A stretch of DNA of 64,000 bases from JAGNXB01 sp942490895. Lineage in GTDB: Bacteria > Bacteroidota > Bacteroidia > Chitinophagales > Saprospiraceae. The notes below the pieces were generated by a model. The model worked only from the letters and a program-made list of their open reading frames with translations, was not told the origin of the DNA and ran no database searches. The stretch covers positions 15,367 through 79,366 of the forward strand of contig CALNZC010000047.1 in the NCBI GenBank assembly GCA_942490895.1, in the 5' to 3' direction. Positions 33,474 through 42,633 of this stretch are shown here, one piece after another. The first letter of the stretch is position 1; each line of letters opens with the position of its first letter. A program made the position numbers and the translations under genes.

Positions 33474-35096
33474 ATGAAATACGGTTTTATCATAGACAAT
33501 CGAAAGTGTATCGGTTGTCATGCGTGTACCACCGCTTGTAAATCAGAGCATGATGTACCGGTCGGGGTAAACCGGACCTGGGTCAAACAAGTGGAGAAAG
33601 GGGAGTTCCCGCATACTCGACGTTTGTTTTCGGTCATGCGGTGCAACCATTGCACTGATGCCCCATGTGTGGAGATCTGCCCGACAGAGGCCCTGTACAT
33701 CCGGGATGATGGAATCGTCGATTTCGACAAGGATCGCTGCATCGCATGTAAATCCTGTATGCAGGCCTGCCCGTACGATGCCTTATACATCGATCCACAA
33801 ACCCATACCGCAGCAAAATGTAACTACTGTGCCCACCGCGTGGACATCGGTCTGGAGCCGGCCTGCGTCAATGTGTGCCCGGAACAGGCGATTATCTCCG
33901 GTGACATGGAAAATCCGGAATCGGAGATCTCCCAACTGCTCGGCCGGCAACAGGTCAAAGTGCGGAAGCCTGAAAAAGGCACCGTACCCAACCTCTTCTA
34001 CATCGATGCTGACGATGCTTCGCTCAACCCTTCCCTGACCGACAAAAAACAAGACTATATGTGGAGCCGCCAGGAAGGCGGGGTCGGGCATTTTGCCAAA
34101 GCGGCAGAAAGTATGGCCTTCTCCAATCCGGATGTCGTTTCCGCTTTGATGGAAGTCAATGGACAGCAGACCACCGCTGAGGATGTGGCTAAAAATGGAA
34201 ATGCTCGTTCTGTCGATCTACTGATCGGTAAAAAGCCCAGACGTGTCTATGATGCACCCGACAAGGGCATCCTCTGGGGCTGGGAAGTGTCCGGCTATGT
34301 CTGGACAAAGGCCATCGCAACAGGAGTGATCCTCGTTCCGTTTATCGCCTGGATGCTGGGTGTCGCTGGACCTAACCTTGCAGGGCAGTATTGGAGCCTG
34401 GGCCTCGGTATCTTCTTTTTGGCAGCAACCGGACTTCTTCTGGTGATGGACCTGGACCAGCCCACACGCTTTGTATACGTACTCCTTCGTCCACAGTGGA
34501 AATCCTGGTTACCTCGAGGAGGATATGCCATTACTGCCTTTGGCGGATTGATGGCGCTTTCTTTGCTCTTGCTGTACATGGGAAAGTCTGCACATTGGAT
34601 ACAATGGCTGATGGCCGGCTTTGCCATTCTGGTTGCCGTTTATACGGCCTTCCTCTTTGCTCAAGCCAAGGGCCGCGATTTCTGGCAGAGCCCAACCTTA
34701 CCCATTCATATGCTCGTGCATGCATTGATGGCCGGTGCTGCTGTCTTTGGACTGATCAACCTGGTCACCGGAGCAGACGTATTATGGGATCTGTTCTTGC
34801 AGCTTTTCCTTATGGTGACCATCGGGCTGAATCTGGTGGTCCTTATTTCGGAATTGGCGACCCCTCATCCGACGCATGATACCCATCGGGTCGTGACCAT
34901 GATCGTGAAGGGCAGCTACCAGAAACGCTTCTGGATCGGAACCATTCTGCTCGGCAATTTGATGCCCCTTGGACTGCTCTATTTCGGTGGTGGATCCACT
35001 ATCGGATTTGCCATTGCAGCCATCCTGGTTTTAGGCGGAATCTATATCACTGAACACATTTGGGTTGAAGCGCCTCAGCGTATTCCACTCAGCTAA
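33474..35096 (+). CDS. Fused FeS and NrfD-type membrane subunit, SoeBC-like
   Basis: A 540-residue fusion protein. The N-terminal 190 residues carry four ferredoxin-like [4Fe-4S] clusters (CIGCHACTTAC, CNHCTDAPCVEIC, CIACKSCMQAC, CNYCAHRVDIG...CVNVC). From about residue 270 there are eight or so membrane helices of the NrfD/PsrC family that exchange electrons with quinone. In most organisms these are two separate subunits. It sits 14 bases before the molybdoprotein gene. Together they look like SoeABC, the cytoplasm-facing sulfite:quinone oxidoreductase. Polysulfide reductase-type function is the main alternative. The start at 33474 (MKYGFIID) is set by the first cluster. Confidence 0.85.
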   Translation: MKYGFIIDNRKCIGCHACTTACKSEHDVPVGVNRTWVKQVEKGEFPHTRRLFSVMRCNHCTDAPCVEICPTEALYIRDDGIVDFDKDRCIACKSCMQACPYDALYIDPQTHTAAKCNYCAHRVDIGLEPACVNVCPEQAIISGDMENPESEISQLLGRQQVKVRKPEKGTVPNLFYIDADDASLNPSLTDKKQDYMWSRQEGGVGHFAKAAESMAFSNPDVVSALMEVNGQQTTAEDVAKNGNARSVDLLIGKKPRRVYDAPDKGILWGWEVSGYVWTKAIATGVILVPFIAWMLGVAGPNLAGQYWSLGLGIFFLAATGLLLVMDLDQPTRFVYVLLRPQWKSWLPRGGYAITAFGGLMALSLLLLYMGKSAHWIQWLMAGFAILVAVYTAFLFAQAKGRDFWQSPTLPIHMLVHALMAGAAVFGLINLVTGADVLWDLFLQLFLMVTIGLNLVVLISELATPHPTHDTHRVVTMIVKGSYQKRFWIGTILLGNLMPLGLLYFGGGSTIGFAIAAILVLGGIYITEHIWVEAPQRIPLS

Positions 35097-35110
35097 AAGA
35101 TACTCAGGCT

Positions 35111-37993
35111 ATGACTAAGAAACCTGGATTTATCGAACGACTGGCCGAATCAATTGGCATCATTCCCAACCTGCATCAAGACAGAGATCTGGATCTACCC
35201 CATCTGACCCAGACGACTGAACTGACTAATTTCCCGCCGCCAGAACGATGGGATGACTGGGTGGAATATGAGGCAAAGTCGCATCCACGCCGGGAACAAA
35301 AGCATTATCAGATCGTTCCGACGACTTGTTTTAACTGCGAAAGTGCTTGTGGCCTGACTGCCTTTATCGATAAAGAGACGGGTGAAGTGCGCAAATTTGA
35401 AGGAAACCCCTACCACCCGGCCAGCCGGGGGCGAAACTGCGCGAAAGGTCCAGCAACTATCAACCAGATCAAAGACCCCGACCGTATCCTTTATCCACTG
35501 AAACGAAAGGGCAAACGAGGATCCGGCGATTGGGAACGGGTGACCTGGGATGAGGTCCTGGATGATATTTCCGGACGGATTCGCAAGGCCTTGCAAGAAG
35601 GCCGGAACAACGAGATCGCCTACCATGTCGGTCGACCCGGCCATGAAGGATATATGGATCGCATCCTGCAGTCCTGGAACATCGATGGGCATAACAGCCA
35701 CACTAATATCTGTTCTTCAGGTGCCCGATTCGGGTATGCCATCTGGTACGGTTACGATCGGCCCAGTCCGGATCACACCAACGCCAAGGTGATTTTCCTG
35801 ATCTCGGCTCACCTGGAAAGCGGTCACTACTTCAACCCGCACGCACAGCGCATTATCGAGGCGAAGATGAAAGGCGCCAAACTGATCACCATGGACCCTC
35901 GGTTGTCCAACACAGCGAGCATGAGTGATTACTGGATGCCGTCCTATCCTGGCTCTGAAGCGTCAGTCCTCCTCGCAATCGCGAAGATCATCCTGGACGA
36001 AGGCCTCTACAATCGGACCTACATGGAAAAATGGGTCAACTGGGATGAATTCCTGGAGCATATGCATCCAGGTACGCCGGTCACCTTTGAGAATTATATT
36101 GAAAAGCTGAAAGAAACTTACGCTGAATATACCCCGGAATACGCCTACGAGGAAAGTGGTGTTCGACCTGAAATGATTCGGGAGACGGCCATTCTGATCG
36201 GAGAAGCCGGTGAGCAGTTTTCCTCGCACAACTGGCGCAGTGCCGGATCCGGCAACCTGGGTGGTTGGGCCGTGGCCCGTACCCTGCACTTCCTCAACGT
36301 GCTGACCGGTAGTGTCGGGACCAAGGGAGGGACAATGCCGAGTGAATGGAATAAATTCAAGCCGACCTTCTTTGCCAAACCACCGGCACAGAAGTTCTGG
36401 AACGAGCTTCATTTTCCCAATGAGTATCCATTGGCGTTCTTCGAAATGAGTTTCCTCCTGCCTCACTTCCTCAAGGAAGGCAGAGGGAAGATGGATGTCT
36501 ATTTCAGTCGGGTCTTCAATCCGGTCTGGACCTATCCCGATGGCTTCTCCTGGATCGAGGCATTCAGTGATGAATCCAAATTCGGGCTACACGCTGCCCT
36601 GACCCCGACCTGGAGTGAAACAGCATTCTTTGCTGACTATGTCCTCCCGATGGGACTGGCCAGTGAACGGCATGATATCAACAGTTATGAGACCCATTCC
36701 GGCAAGTGGATCGCCTTCCGGCAGCCTGTGCTGAGAGAGGCGGCCCGACGCAATGGCAAGCCGGTGACGTTCACCTATGAAGCCAATCCTGGAGAGGTGT
36801 GGGAAGAGGACGAATTCTGGATCGAGTTGAGCTGGCGCATCGACCCCGATGGCAGTCTGGGCATTCGAGAGCACTTTCTGTCGCCTTATCGACCCGGTGA
36901 AAAGGTCAATATCGATGAGTACTACCAGTATATATTCGAGCGCGTTCCCGGATTGCCGGAGGCCGCCGAAAAGGAAGGCCTCAATCCACTGGACTATATG
37001 AAGAAGTTCGGGGCGTTTGAGATCGAACCGCACTGCTATCACCAGAACCTCAATGAGGTGAAGCCGGAAGCACTGACAGGATCCGAAGTCGATGCCAAGA
37101 CCCAAGTGGTGAAGAAGGGAGGGAAGGCCATTGGTATTATGGTCGATGGAAAAGCTGTAGAAGGCTTCCCGACGCCATCCCGGAAGAATGAGTTTTTCTC
37201 CAAAACCATGGTTGATTGGGGCTGGCCAGAATATGCATTACCCACCTATATCAAGAGTCATATCCACCCGGAAACCTTGGATAAAAGCAAGGGCGAATAT
37301 GTGTTGGTACCGACGTTCCGACTGCCCACCTTGATCCACTCTCGGTCTGGGAATGCAAAGTGGCTTTATGAGATCTCCAATCGAAATCCGATCTGGATGC
37401 ATCCGGAGGATGCCAATATTTTTGGGCTGAAGACAGGTGACCTGGTCAAGATGAATACCGATATCGGGTATTTCGTGGACAAGGTCTGGGTAACAGAAGG
37501 CATGAAGCCAGGTGTGGTGGCCTGTTCACACCACCTGGGTCGCTGGCGTCGTCCGGAGGACAAGACTGGTAACCGATGGGCCACCAACACGGTGGCGATC
37601 AAGAATGACGGAAAGGGTGGGTGGAAGATGTCCACTATTTCAGGCGTCAAACCGTTTGAAAGCCAGGATGATGATTCAAAACGGATCTTCTGGAGTGATG
37701 GAGGAGTACATCAGAATATTACCTTCCCGGTTCATCCAGACCCCATTTCCGGTATGCATTGCTGGCATCAACGGGTGAGGATCGAGAAGGCCGGCCCAGA
37801 TGATGCCTATGGCGATATCTTTGTCGACACCAACAAGTCGATGGAGATCTACAAAGAGTGGTTGAAAATGACCCGCCCAGCTCCTGGACCTGGGGGGCTG
37901 CGTCGTCCGTTATGGTTCAAACGTGCACTGCGTCCAGTAGATGAGGTTTACTATCTGGATAATATGACCGAAAATGGAACATTGAAGCCCTGA
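35111..37993 (+). CDS. Molybdopterin oxidoreductase catalytic subunit, SoeA-like
   Basis: A 960-residue enzyme of the DMSO reductase superfamily. The N-terminal [4Fe-4S] motif is Cys73, Cys76, Cys80 and Cys110 (CFNCESAC ... NCAKG). A probable Mo-ligand Cys201 lies in HTNICSSGARFG. A C-terminal molybdopterin-dinucleotide-binding domain follows (MHPEDANIFGLKTGDLVKM). There is no twin-arginine signal, so the protein should be cytoplasmic, as SoeA is, unlike most periplasmic polysulfide or thiosulfate reductases. The dioxygenase upstream, which makes sulfite, and the anion exporter downstream support sulfite oxidation to sulfate. A reductase acting on sulfur compounds is not excluded. Confidence 0.87.
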   Translation: MTKKPGFIERLAESIGIIPNLHQDRDLDLPHLTQTTELTNFPPPERWDDWVEYEAKSHPRREQKHYQIVPTTCFNCESACGLTAFIDKETGEVRKFEGNPYHPASRGRNCAKGPATINQIKDPDRILYPLKRKGKRGSGDWERVTWDEVLDDISGRIRKALQEGRNNEIAYHVGRPGHEGYMDRILQSWNIDGHNSHTNICSSGARFGYAIWYGYDRPSPDHTNAKVIFLISAHLESGHYFNPHAQRIIEAKMKGAKLITMDPRLSNTASMSDYWMPSYPGSEASVLLAIAKIILDEGLYNRTYMEKWVNWDEFLEHMHPGTPVTFENYIEKLKETYAEYTPEYAYEESGVRPEMIRETAILIGEAGEQFSSHNWRSAGSGNLGGWAVARTLHFLNVLTGSVGTKGGTMPSEWNKFKPTFFAKPPAQKFWNELHFPNEYPLAFFEMSFLLPHFLKEGRGKMDVYFSRVFNPVWTYPDGFSWIEAFSDESKFGLHAALTPTWSETAFFADYVLPMGLASERHDINSYETHSGKWIAFRQPVLREAARRNGKPVTFTYEANPGEVWEEDEFWIELSWRIDPDGSLGIREHFLSPYRPGEKVNIDEYYQYIFERVPGLPEAAEKEGLNPLDYMKKFGAFEIEPHCYHQNLNEVKPEALTGSEVDAKTQVVKKGGKAIGIMVDGKAVEGFPTPSRKNEFFSKTMVDWGWPEYALPTYIKSHIHPETLDKSKGEYVLVPTFRLPTLIHSRSGNAKWLYEISNRNPIWMHPEDANIFGLKTGDLVKMNTDIGYFVDKVWVTEGMKPGVVACSHHLGRWRRPEDKTGNRWATNTVAIKNDGKGGWKMSTISGVKPFESQDDDSKRIFWSDGGVHQNITFPVHPDPISGMHCWHQRVRIEKAGPDDAYGDIFVDTNKSMEIYKEWLKMTRPAPGPGGLRRPLWFKRALRPVDEVYYLDNMTENGTLKP

Positions 37994-38022
37994 GTGGGGA
38001 GTCATTAGGAACTCATCATTCC

Positions 38023-39816
38023 ATGCAGATACCAAATTCTCTCTGGCAAAAAGTATTACCCTTTCTCCAATGGTGGCCGATGGTCAGCCGGGAGACAGTC
38101 AAAGCGGATTTGATTGCTGGATTGACGGGAGCGATCATCGTCTTGCCTCAGGGGGTTGCATTCGCCATGATTGCTGGAATGCCGCCTATTTATGGTTTGT
38201 ATACGGCCATGATCACTCCGATCATTGCCGCTTTGTTCGGGTCTTCCTGGCATTTGATTTCTGGTCCGACAACGGCTATTTCGCTTGTAGTGTTCGCTAC
38301 GTTACAGGGTTATGCCGAACCCACTAGTCCGGAATTTATTCAACTCGCTCTGGTGCTTACTTTTCTGGCTGGGGTTTTCCAGTTTGGAATGGGTCTGGTA
38401 CGTTTCGGTACACTAGTCAACTTTGTTTCGCACAGTGTGGTCGTCGGCTTTACGGCGGGTGCCGCATTGTTGATCGCGGTCAGTCAGCTTAAGCACGTAT
38501 TGGGTCTTACGATGCCGAGAGGGTTGGCGTTTCATGAAACCCTGTCAGAAATTGGTTCACATTTCGCTGAGATCAATCCCTGGGTTTTTGGTGTGGCCTT
38601 ATTTACCCTGCTGCTGGCTGCTACTTTAAAGCGATACGTCAAGAAAATCCCACCGTTGTTGACCGCAATGATCGCCGGGAGTGTGTTGACGTTTTTTCTT
38701 GATCCGGTGGCCAAGGGTATCTCACTGGTGGGGGAAATGCCCTCTCAACTGCCACCTTTTGTTGTTCCAGAGCTTTCTTTGAAAAATATCACAACCCTGG
38801 GAACAAGTGCATTTGCCATCGCTTTGTTGGGATTGATCGAAGCAGTTGCCATCGGCCGTTCTATCGCAGTTAAGACACATCAACGGATTGATGGTAACCA
38901 GGAATTTATTGGACAAGGGTTGTCCAATATTGTCGGCAGTTTCTTTTCCTGTTATGCAGGTAGCGGCTCTTTTACAAGGTCGGGAGTCAACTTTTCCTCA
39001 GGTGCAAGGACCCCTTTAGCGGCCATATTTGCTGCATTATTGCTGGCGATGGTCATTCTGTTTGTAGCGCCCTTGACAGGGTATCTTCCCATACCTGCCA
39101 TGGGTGGCGTAATCCTTCTCGTTGCATACAATTTGATCGATGCACAGGAGATTCGGAAAGTGATCCGCAGTAGTGGAAGTGAGACCACTGTACTGATCGC
39201 AACGTTTGTTGCTACTCTCTTTTTTGCACTGGAATTCGCCATCTATATCGGTGTTTTCCTGTCCTTGTTTTTTTATCTGCGTAGAACTTCCAAGCCACAC
39301 ATCGCCATCATGGCACCGAGTCAGAAAGATGTGCGTCACCATTTTATCAATACAGAGCGGGTTGATGAAATTAAAGAGTGCCCACAATTGAAATCAGTCA
39401 GAATTGATGGGTCACTGTTTTATGGTGCGATAGACCATATCGAAGGGTACTTTAACGAACTGCGGGAGGATGGTGTAAAAAGGGTTCTTCTTCTTGCAGA
39501 TGGGATCAATTTTGTCGATTTGGCCGGTGCCGAGTGGCTTCATCATGAGGCAGAACGATTGCGTTCTATCGGAGGGGATTTATATATCACCGGGTTGAAA
39601 ATTGTGGCTCAGGATGTGCTGTGGAAATCCGGATTGAAGGACGAAATTGGAGCCGATCATTTTTTCACCACCAAAAAATTGGCCTTGGCGGCCATTTACC
39701 AAAAGTTGGATCCGGCGATCTGTGAACGCTGCACCGCCAGAATCTTTTGGGAGTGCCAACAGGATGATCGATTGCCCGTCGTCGATATGCCAACCACACC
39801 TCTCCTCAAGCACTGA
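38023..39816 (+). CDS. SulP-family anion transporter with STAS domain
   Basis: A 597-residue membrane transporter of the SLC26/SulP family. About twelve hydrophobic segments begin with VKADLIAGLTGAIIVLPQGVAFAMIAGMPPIYGLYTA, whose ALPQGVAFA/GLYTA region is the family signature. A cytoplasmic STAS domain follows at about 440-560 (VRIDGSLFYGAIDHIEGYF). A short Cys-containing tail (CERCTARIFWEC) is unusual and could bind metal. It starts 29 bases after the SoeA-like gene, so it is likely cotranscribed. In this setting export of sulfate formed by sulfite oxidation is plausible. Sulfate or bicarbonate uptake is possible too. Confidence 0.92.
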   Translation: MQIPNSLWQKVLPFLQWWPMVSRETVKADLIAGLTGAIIVLPQGVAFAMIAGMPPIYGLYTAMITPIIAALFGSSWHLISGPTTAISLVVFATLQGYAEPTSPEFIQLALVLTFLAGVFQFGMGLVRFGTLVNFVSHSVVVGFTAGAALLIAVSQLKHVLGLTMPRGLAFHETLSEIGSHFAEINPWVFGVALFTLLLAATLKRYVKKIPPLLTAMIAGSVLTFFLDPVAKGISLVGEMPSQLPPFVVPELSLKNITTLGTSAFAIALLGLIEAVAIGRSIAVKTHQRIDGNQEFIGQGLSNIVGSFFSCYAGSGSFTRSGVNFSSGARTPLAAIFAALLLAMVILFVAPLTGYLPIPAMGGVILLVAYNLIDAQEIRKVIRSSGSETTVLIATFVATLFFALEFAIYIGVFLSLFFYLRRTSKPHIAIMAPSQKDVRHHFINTERVDEIKECPQLKSVRIDGSLFYGAIDHIEGYFNELREDGVKRVLLLADGINFVDLAGAEWLHHEAERLRSIGGDLYITGLKIVAQDVLWKSGLKDEIGADHFFTTKKLALAAIYQKLDPAICERCTARIFWECQQDDRLPVVDMPTTPLLKH

Positions 39817-39833
39817 CCGGTATCAGAGTTTTT

Positions 39834-39849
39834 CGTGACAGGGGTCACA
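39834..39849. promoter_or_regulatory. Crp/Fnr-type operator (CGTGACAGGGGTCACA)
   Basis: Perfect dyad GTGAC-AGGG-GTCAC upstream of the second dioxygenase gene, with the same arms as the box at 31849. Confidence 0.65.
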
Positions 39850-39870
39850 ATAACAGCATCTTTTCCTAGG

Positions 39871-39878
39871 TAATTTTA
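39871..39878 (+). promoter_or_regulatory. -7 element candidate (TAATTTTA)
   Basis: Seven of eight matches to TAnnTTTG. It starts exactly 36 bp after the GTGAC dyad start at 39835, the same geometry as at 31850/31886. Confidence 0.5.
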
Positions 39879-39943
39879 TAGTCAGAAAGAACGGACTCGG
39901 GCCACTCTGAGTACCCTTATTTCATATTGTAAAACAAGCCTTT

Positions 39944-41354
39944 ATGAAAGTAGAACAATTGTATACGGGATGTCTGGCCGAAGCGGCTTATTATATTGAA
40001 AGTAAGGGCGAAGCTGTCGTCATTGACCCGCTTCGTGAAACGGAACCCTACCTCGAAAGAGCGAAGGCGGATGGTGCAACCATTAAATTTGTCCTGGAAA
40101 CGCACTTTCATGCAGACTTTGTCTCCGGGCATTTGGATCTGGCGAAGCAAACTGGCGCTACCATTATTTTCGGCCCAACAGCCAATCCTAATTTTAAAGC
40201 CCATATTGCCAAGGATGGAGAAGTGTTAAAGGTGGGGGATATCTCTATCGTAGTCTTGCATACACCCGGGCATACCATGGAGAGTACATCCTATTTGCTT
40301 CGGGATGAACAAGGGAAAGACTATGCCATTTTCTCAGGCGACACCTTGTTTCTCGGTGATGTGGGCCGTCCCGATCTGGCGATCAAATCGGACCTGACCC
40401 GAGAGGATTTGGCTGGGTATCTCTTTGACAGTCTACGCAACAAAATTATGCCTTTGGGGGATGATGTAATCGTCTATCCAGGTCATGGTGCTGGATCTGC
40501 CTGCGGAAAGAAAATGAGCAAGGAGACCCAGGGGACCATCGGCGAACAGAAGCGGGTCAATTACGCCTTACGGCCAGATATGACCCGGGAGGAATTTGTG
40601 CGTGAAGTGACCACAGGATTGGTTGAGCCTCCCCAGTATTTTCCCAAGAATGCCGTGATGAATAAAATGGGCTACGAATCCATTGATGTGGTCCGGCAAA
40701 GAGGCTCACAAGCCCTTAGTGTGCGTGCGTTTAAAGCCGCATGGGAAGGAGAGAATGCCCTTGTATTGGATACGCGTGACCAACTTGAATTTGTAAAGGG
40801 ATTCATTCCGGGCTCCATTTTTATCGGCGTGGATGGCGGTTTTTGCACCCTGGGTGGGTGCCCTGATCACGGATCTGAAACAGCCTATTCTCTTTGTGGC
40901 CGATCCCGGACGGGAAGATGAGGTAGTGGTCCGTCTTGCCCGCGTGGGATACGACCACCCGATCGGATTTCTGGAAGGCGGGTTTGCTTCCTGGCTAAAG
41001 GCAGGTGAGGAGGTGGATACGCTGCAGGAATTGTCCCCTGAAGAATTAGACAAGGCCTTTGATGGGAAAAACATGAAGGTTTTAGATGTGCGGAAGCACA
41101 GCGAGTATACAGCCGAACATGTTATCGGAGCGTCTAATTTTCCGCTGGATTTCATCAATCGGAATATGAATGATCTGAAACCAGAGAACAAATACTTCCT
41201 CTATTGTGCGACAGGGTACCGGTCCGTGATCGCCGGGTCCATCCTCAAAGCCAGAGGGATCCAGGATGTGGTGAATATTCCGGGAGGTTTTACCGAACTC
41301 ATGGAAACGAATATCAGTCGGACTGAGTTTACAGAACAGGAAACTGAATTGTAG
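39944..41354 (+). pseudogene. Metallo-beta-lactamase/rhodanese protein, second copy, frameshifted
   Basis: Paralogue of the gene at 31945, with the same domain order: ETHFHADFVSGH, LHTPGHTMES, a Cys-less rhodanese and a second rhodanese with YLFYCATGYRS-type active site (YFLYCATGYRSV). The frame from 39944 breaks after IFIGVDGGF and runs to a stop near 40921. The remaining sequence (APWVGALITDLK to the end at 41354) continues in another frame. The break is in a run of five T at 40840-40844. With four T the frame would be continuous, as the intact paralogue shows. Either the gene is recently inactivated or the run was misread. Nothing else looks decayed. Confidence 0.85.
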
Positions 41355-41384
41355 ATCGATCAGCACTTATACATGAACGATTAT

Positions 41385-41412
41385 GGGTTGGCGAGTATTC
41401 GCCAACCCTTCT
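41385..41412 (+). terminator. Terminator hairpin after the frameshifted dioxygenase gene
   Basis: Perfect 10-bp stem GGGTTGGCGA/TCGCCAACCC with a GTAT loop, followed by ttcttt. Confidence 0.7.
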
Positions 41413-41413
41413 T

Positions 41414-41429
41414 TGTGATGTGAATCACG
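41414..41429. promoter_or_regulatory. Crp/Fnr-type operator (TGTGATGTGAATCACG)
   Basis: Perfect dyad GTGAT-GTGA-ATCAC directly after the terminator and upstream of the YeeE/YedE genes. A partial -7 element (GTTCTTTG, TTTG half intact) begins 36 bp after the dyad start at 41415. Confidence 0.55.
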
Positions 41430-41562
41430 TTGTGGAATAGTTGGATTTTGGTTCTTTGTTGCGTTCTACCCGGAGAAGTTGGTGAATTGCGTGTATCCCG
41501 TATCTTATGCTTTACTTTTTCAGGAAATACAACGATAACTGTAAGTCGAAAACAACGAGTCT

Positions 41563-42147
41563 ATGTCAATTTTGGAATGGATCAGTCAGCCCTGGCACTG
41601 GGCGATTGGAGGTTTAGCCATCGCTCTTTTATCCTTGGCCATGACGCTCATGGGCCAAAAGTTTGGTGTTTCTTCCAGTTTCAAGGTCCTCTGCACCTAT
41701 GCAGGTGCGGGGAAGAAAATTCCGTATTTTGATATGAATACAAAAGACAATCGCTGGTTGATGCTATTTGTTGCCGGGGGTGTGCTGGGAGCGATCATCG
41801 CCGTCCATTACCTCCGTAGTCCAGAGCCAGTTGCTATTTCCCAAGCGACCATCGATTATCTCAGTGGATTGGGAATCGCCTACCCGGAATCAGATGAATC
41901 CGGTTTGGGATTTGTTCCCACTGTCTTATTCAGCTTTGCCAATTGGAAAGGAGTCGCACTAGCTCTATTAGGTGGATTCTTTGTCGGCTTCGGTGCACGA
42001 TATGGTGAGGGCTGTACTTCAGGGCATGCCATCACCGGGTTGGCTCACCTGTCGCTCCCTTCTCTGATTACCGTGATTGGATTTTTTATCGGTGGACTGT
42101 TCATGACCTGGTTGGTCCTCCCTTATCTGCTTCCATTTATTCTCTAA
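41563..42147 (+). CDS. YeeE/YedE-family sulfur transporter, larger half
   Basis: A 194-residue membrane protein with about five helices. The block GARYGEGCTSGHAITG is the YeeE/YedE signature, and its Cys lies on the thiosulfate path in the structurally known YeeE. The family imports thiosulfate or moves sulfane sulfur. The protein is about half the length of E. coli YeeE. The companion at 42167 supplies the second half, as in the split YeeE/YedE (DUF6691) pairs of many bacteria. The pair sits beside the dioxygenase genes, which suggests it feeds them. Confidence 0.9.
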   Translation: MSILEWISQPWHWAIGGLAIALLSLAMTLMGQKFGVSSSFKVLCTYAGAGKKIPYFDMNTKDNRWLMLFVAGGVLGAIIAVHYLRSPEPVAISQATIDYLSGLGIAYPESDESGLGFVPTVLFSFANWKGVALALLGGFFVGFGARYGEGCTSGHAITGLAHLSLPSLITVIGFFIGGLFMTWLVLPYLLPFIL

Positions 42148-42166
42148 TCCCAAACGGTACTGCATT

Positions 42167-42580
42167 ATGAAAAATCTAGCCTTTTTTCTGATCGGCATCC
42201 CATTTGGGATCATTATGACCAAGTCGGAAGTCATTTCCTGGTTTCGAATCACTGAAATGTTCCGGTTTGAAGCCTTCCACATGTACGGAGTGATCGGTGT
42301 GGCCGTTGTGGTCGGTATCATCGCCATGTATGTCCTCAAAAGTGCGAAGGTGAAAACCTGGAGTGGAACGGAGGTCGCCTACACACCCATGCCGTTGAGT
42401 ATTAAACGCCACCTTTTGGCCGGTTCGATCTTCGGCATCGGCTGGGCGATCACAGGAGCCTGTCCTGGCCCGATGTGGGTACTTTTGGGGAATGGTTTCT
42501 GGATCGTACTCATCTATATTCTGGGAGCCTTTTTGGGCACCTGGGCGTACGGAGCGGTGGCCAGCAAATTGCCTCATTAA
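42167..42580 (+). CDS. YeeE/YedE-family sulfur transporter, smaller half (DUF6691)
   Basis: A 137-residue membrane protein with four helices. The signature GWAITGACPGPMWVLLGNG carries the Cys equivalent to the second conserved Cys of YeeE. It begins 19 bases after the larger half and is surely cotranscribed. Start ATG 42167 (MKNLAFFLIGIPFG). Split transporter halves of this kind are known next to persulfide dioxygenase/rhodanese genes, so a role in sulfane-sulfur uptake is likely. Confidence 0.9.
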   Translation: MKNLAFFLIGIPFGIIMTKSEVISWFRITEMFRFEAFHMYGVIGVAVVVGIIAMYVLKSAKVKTWSGTEVAYTPMPLSIKRHLLAGSIFGIGWAITGACPGPMWVLLGNGFWIVLIYILGAFLGTWAYGAVASKLPH

Positions 42581-42633
42581 AAGATCTGCCTTTCATTCAG
42601 TTTCCTCAATTTATAGTGGACCGAAGGGATGCC

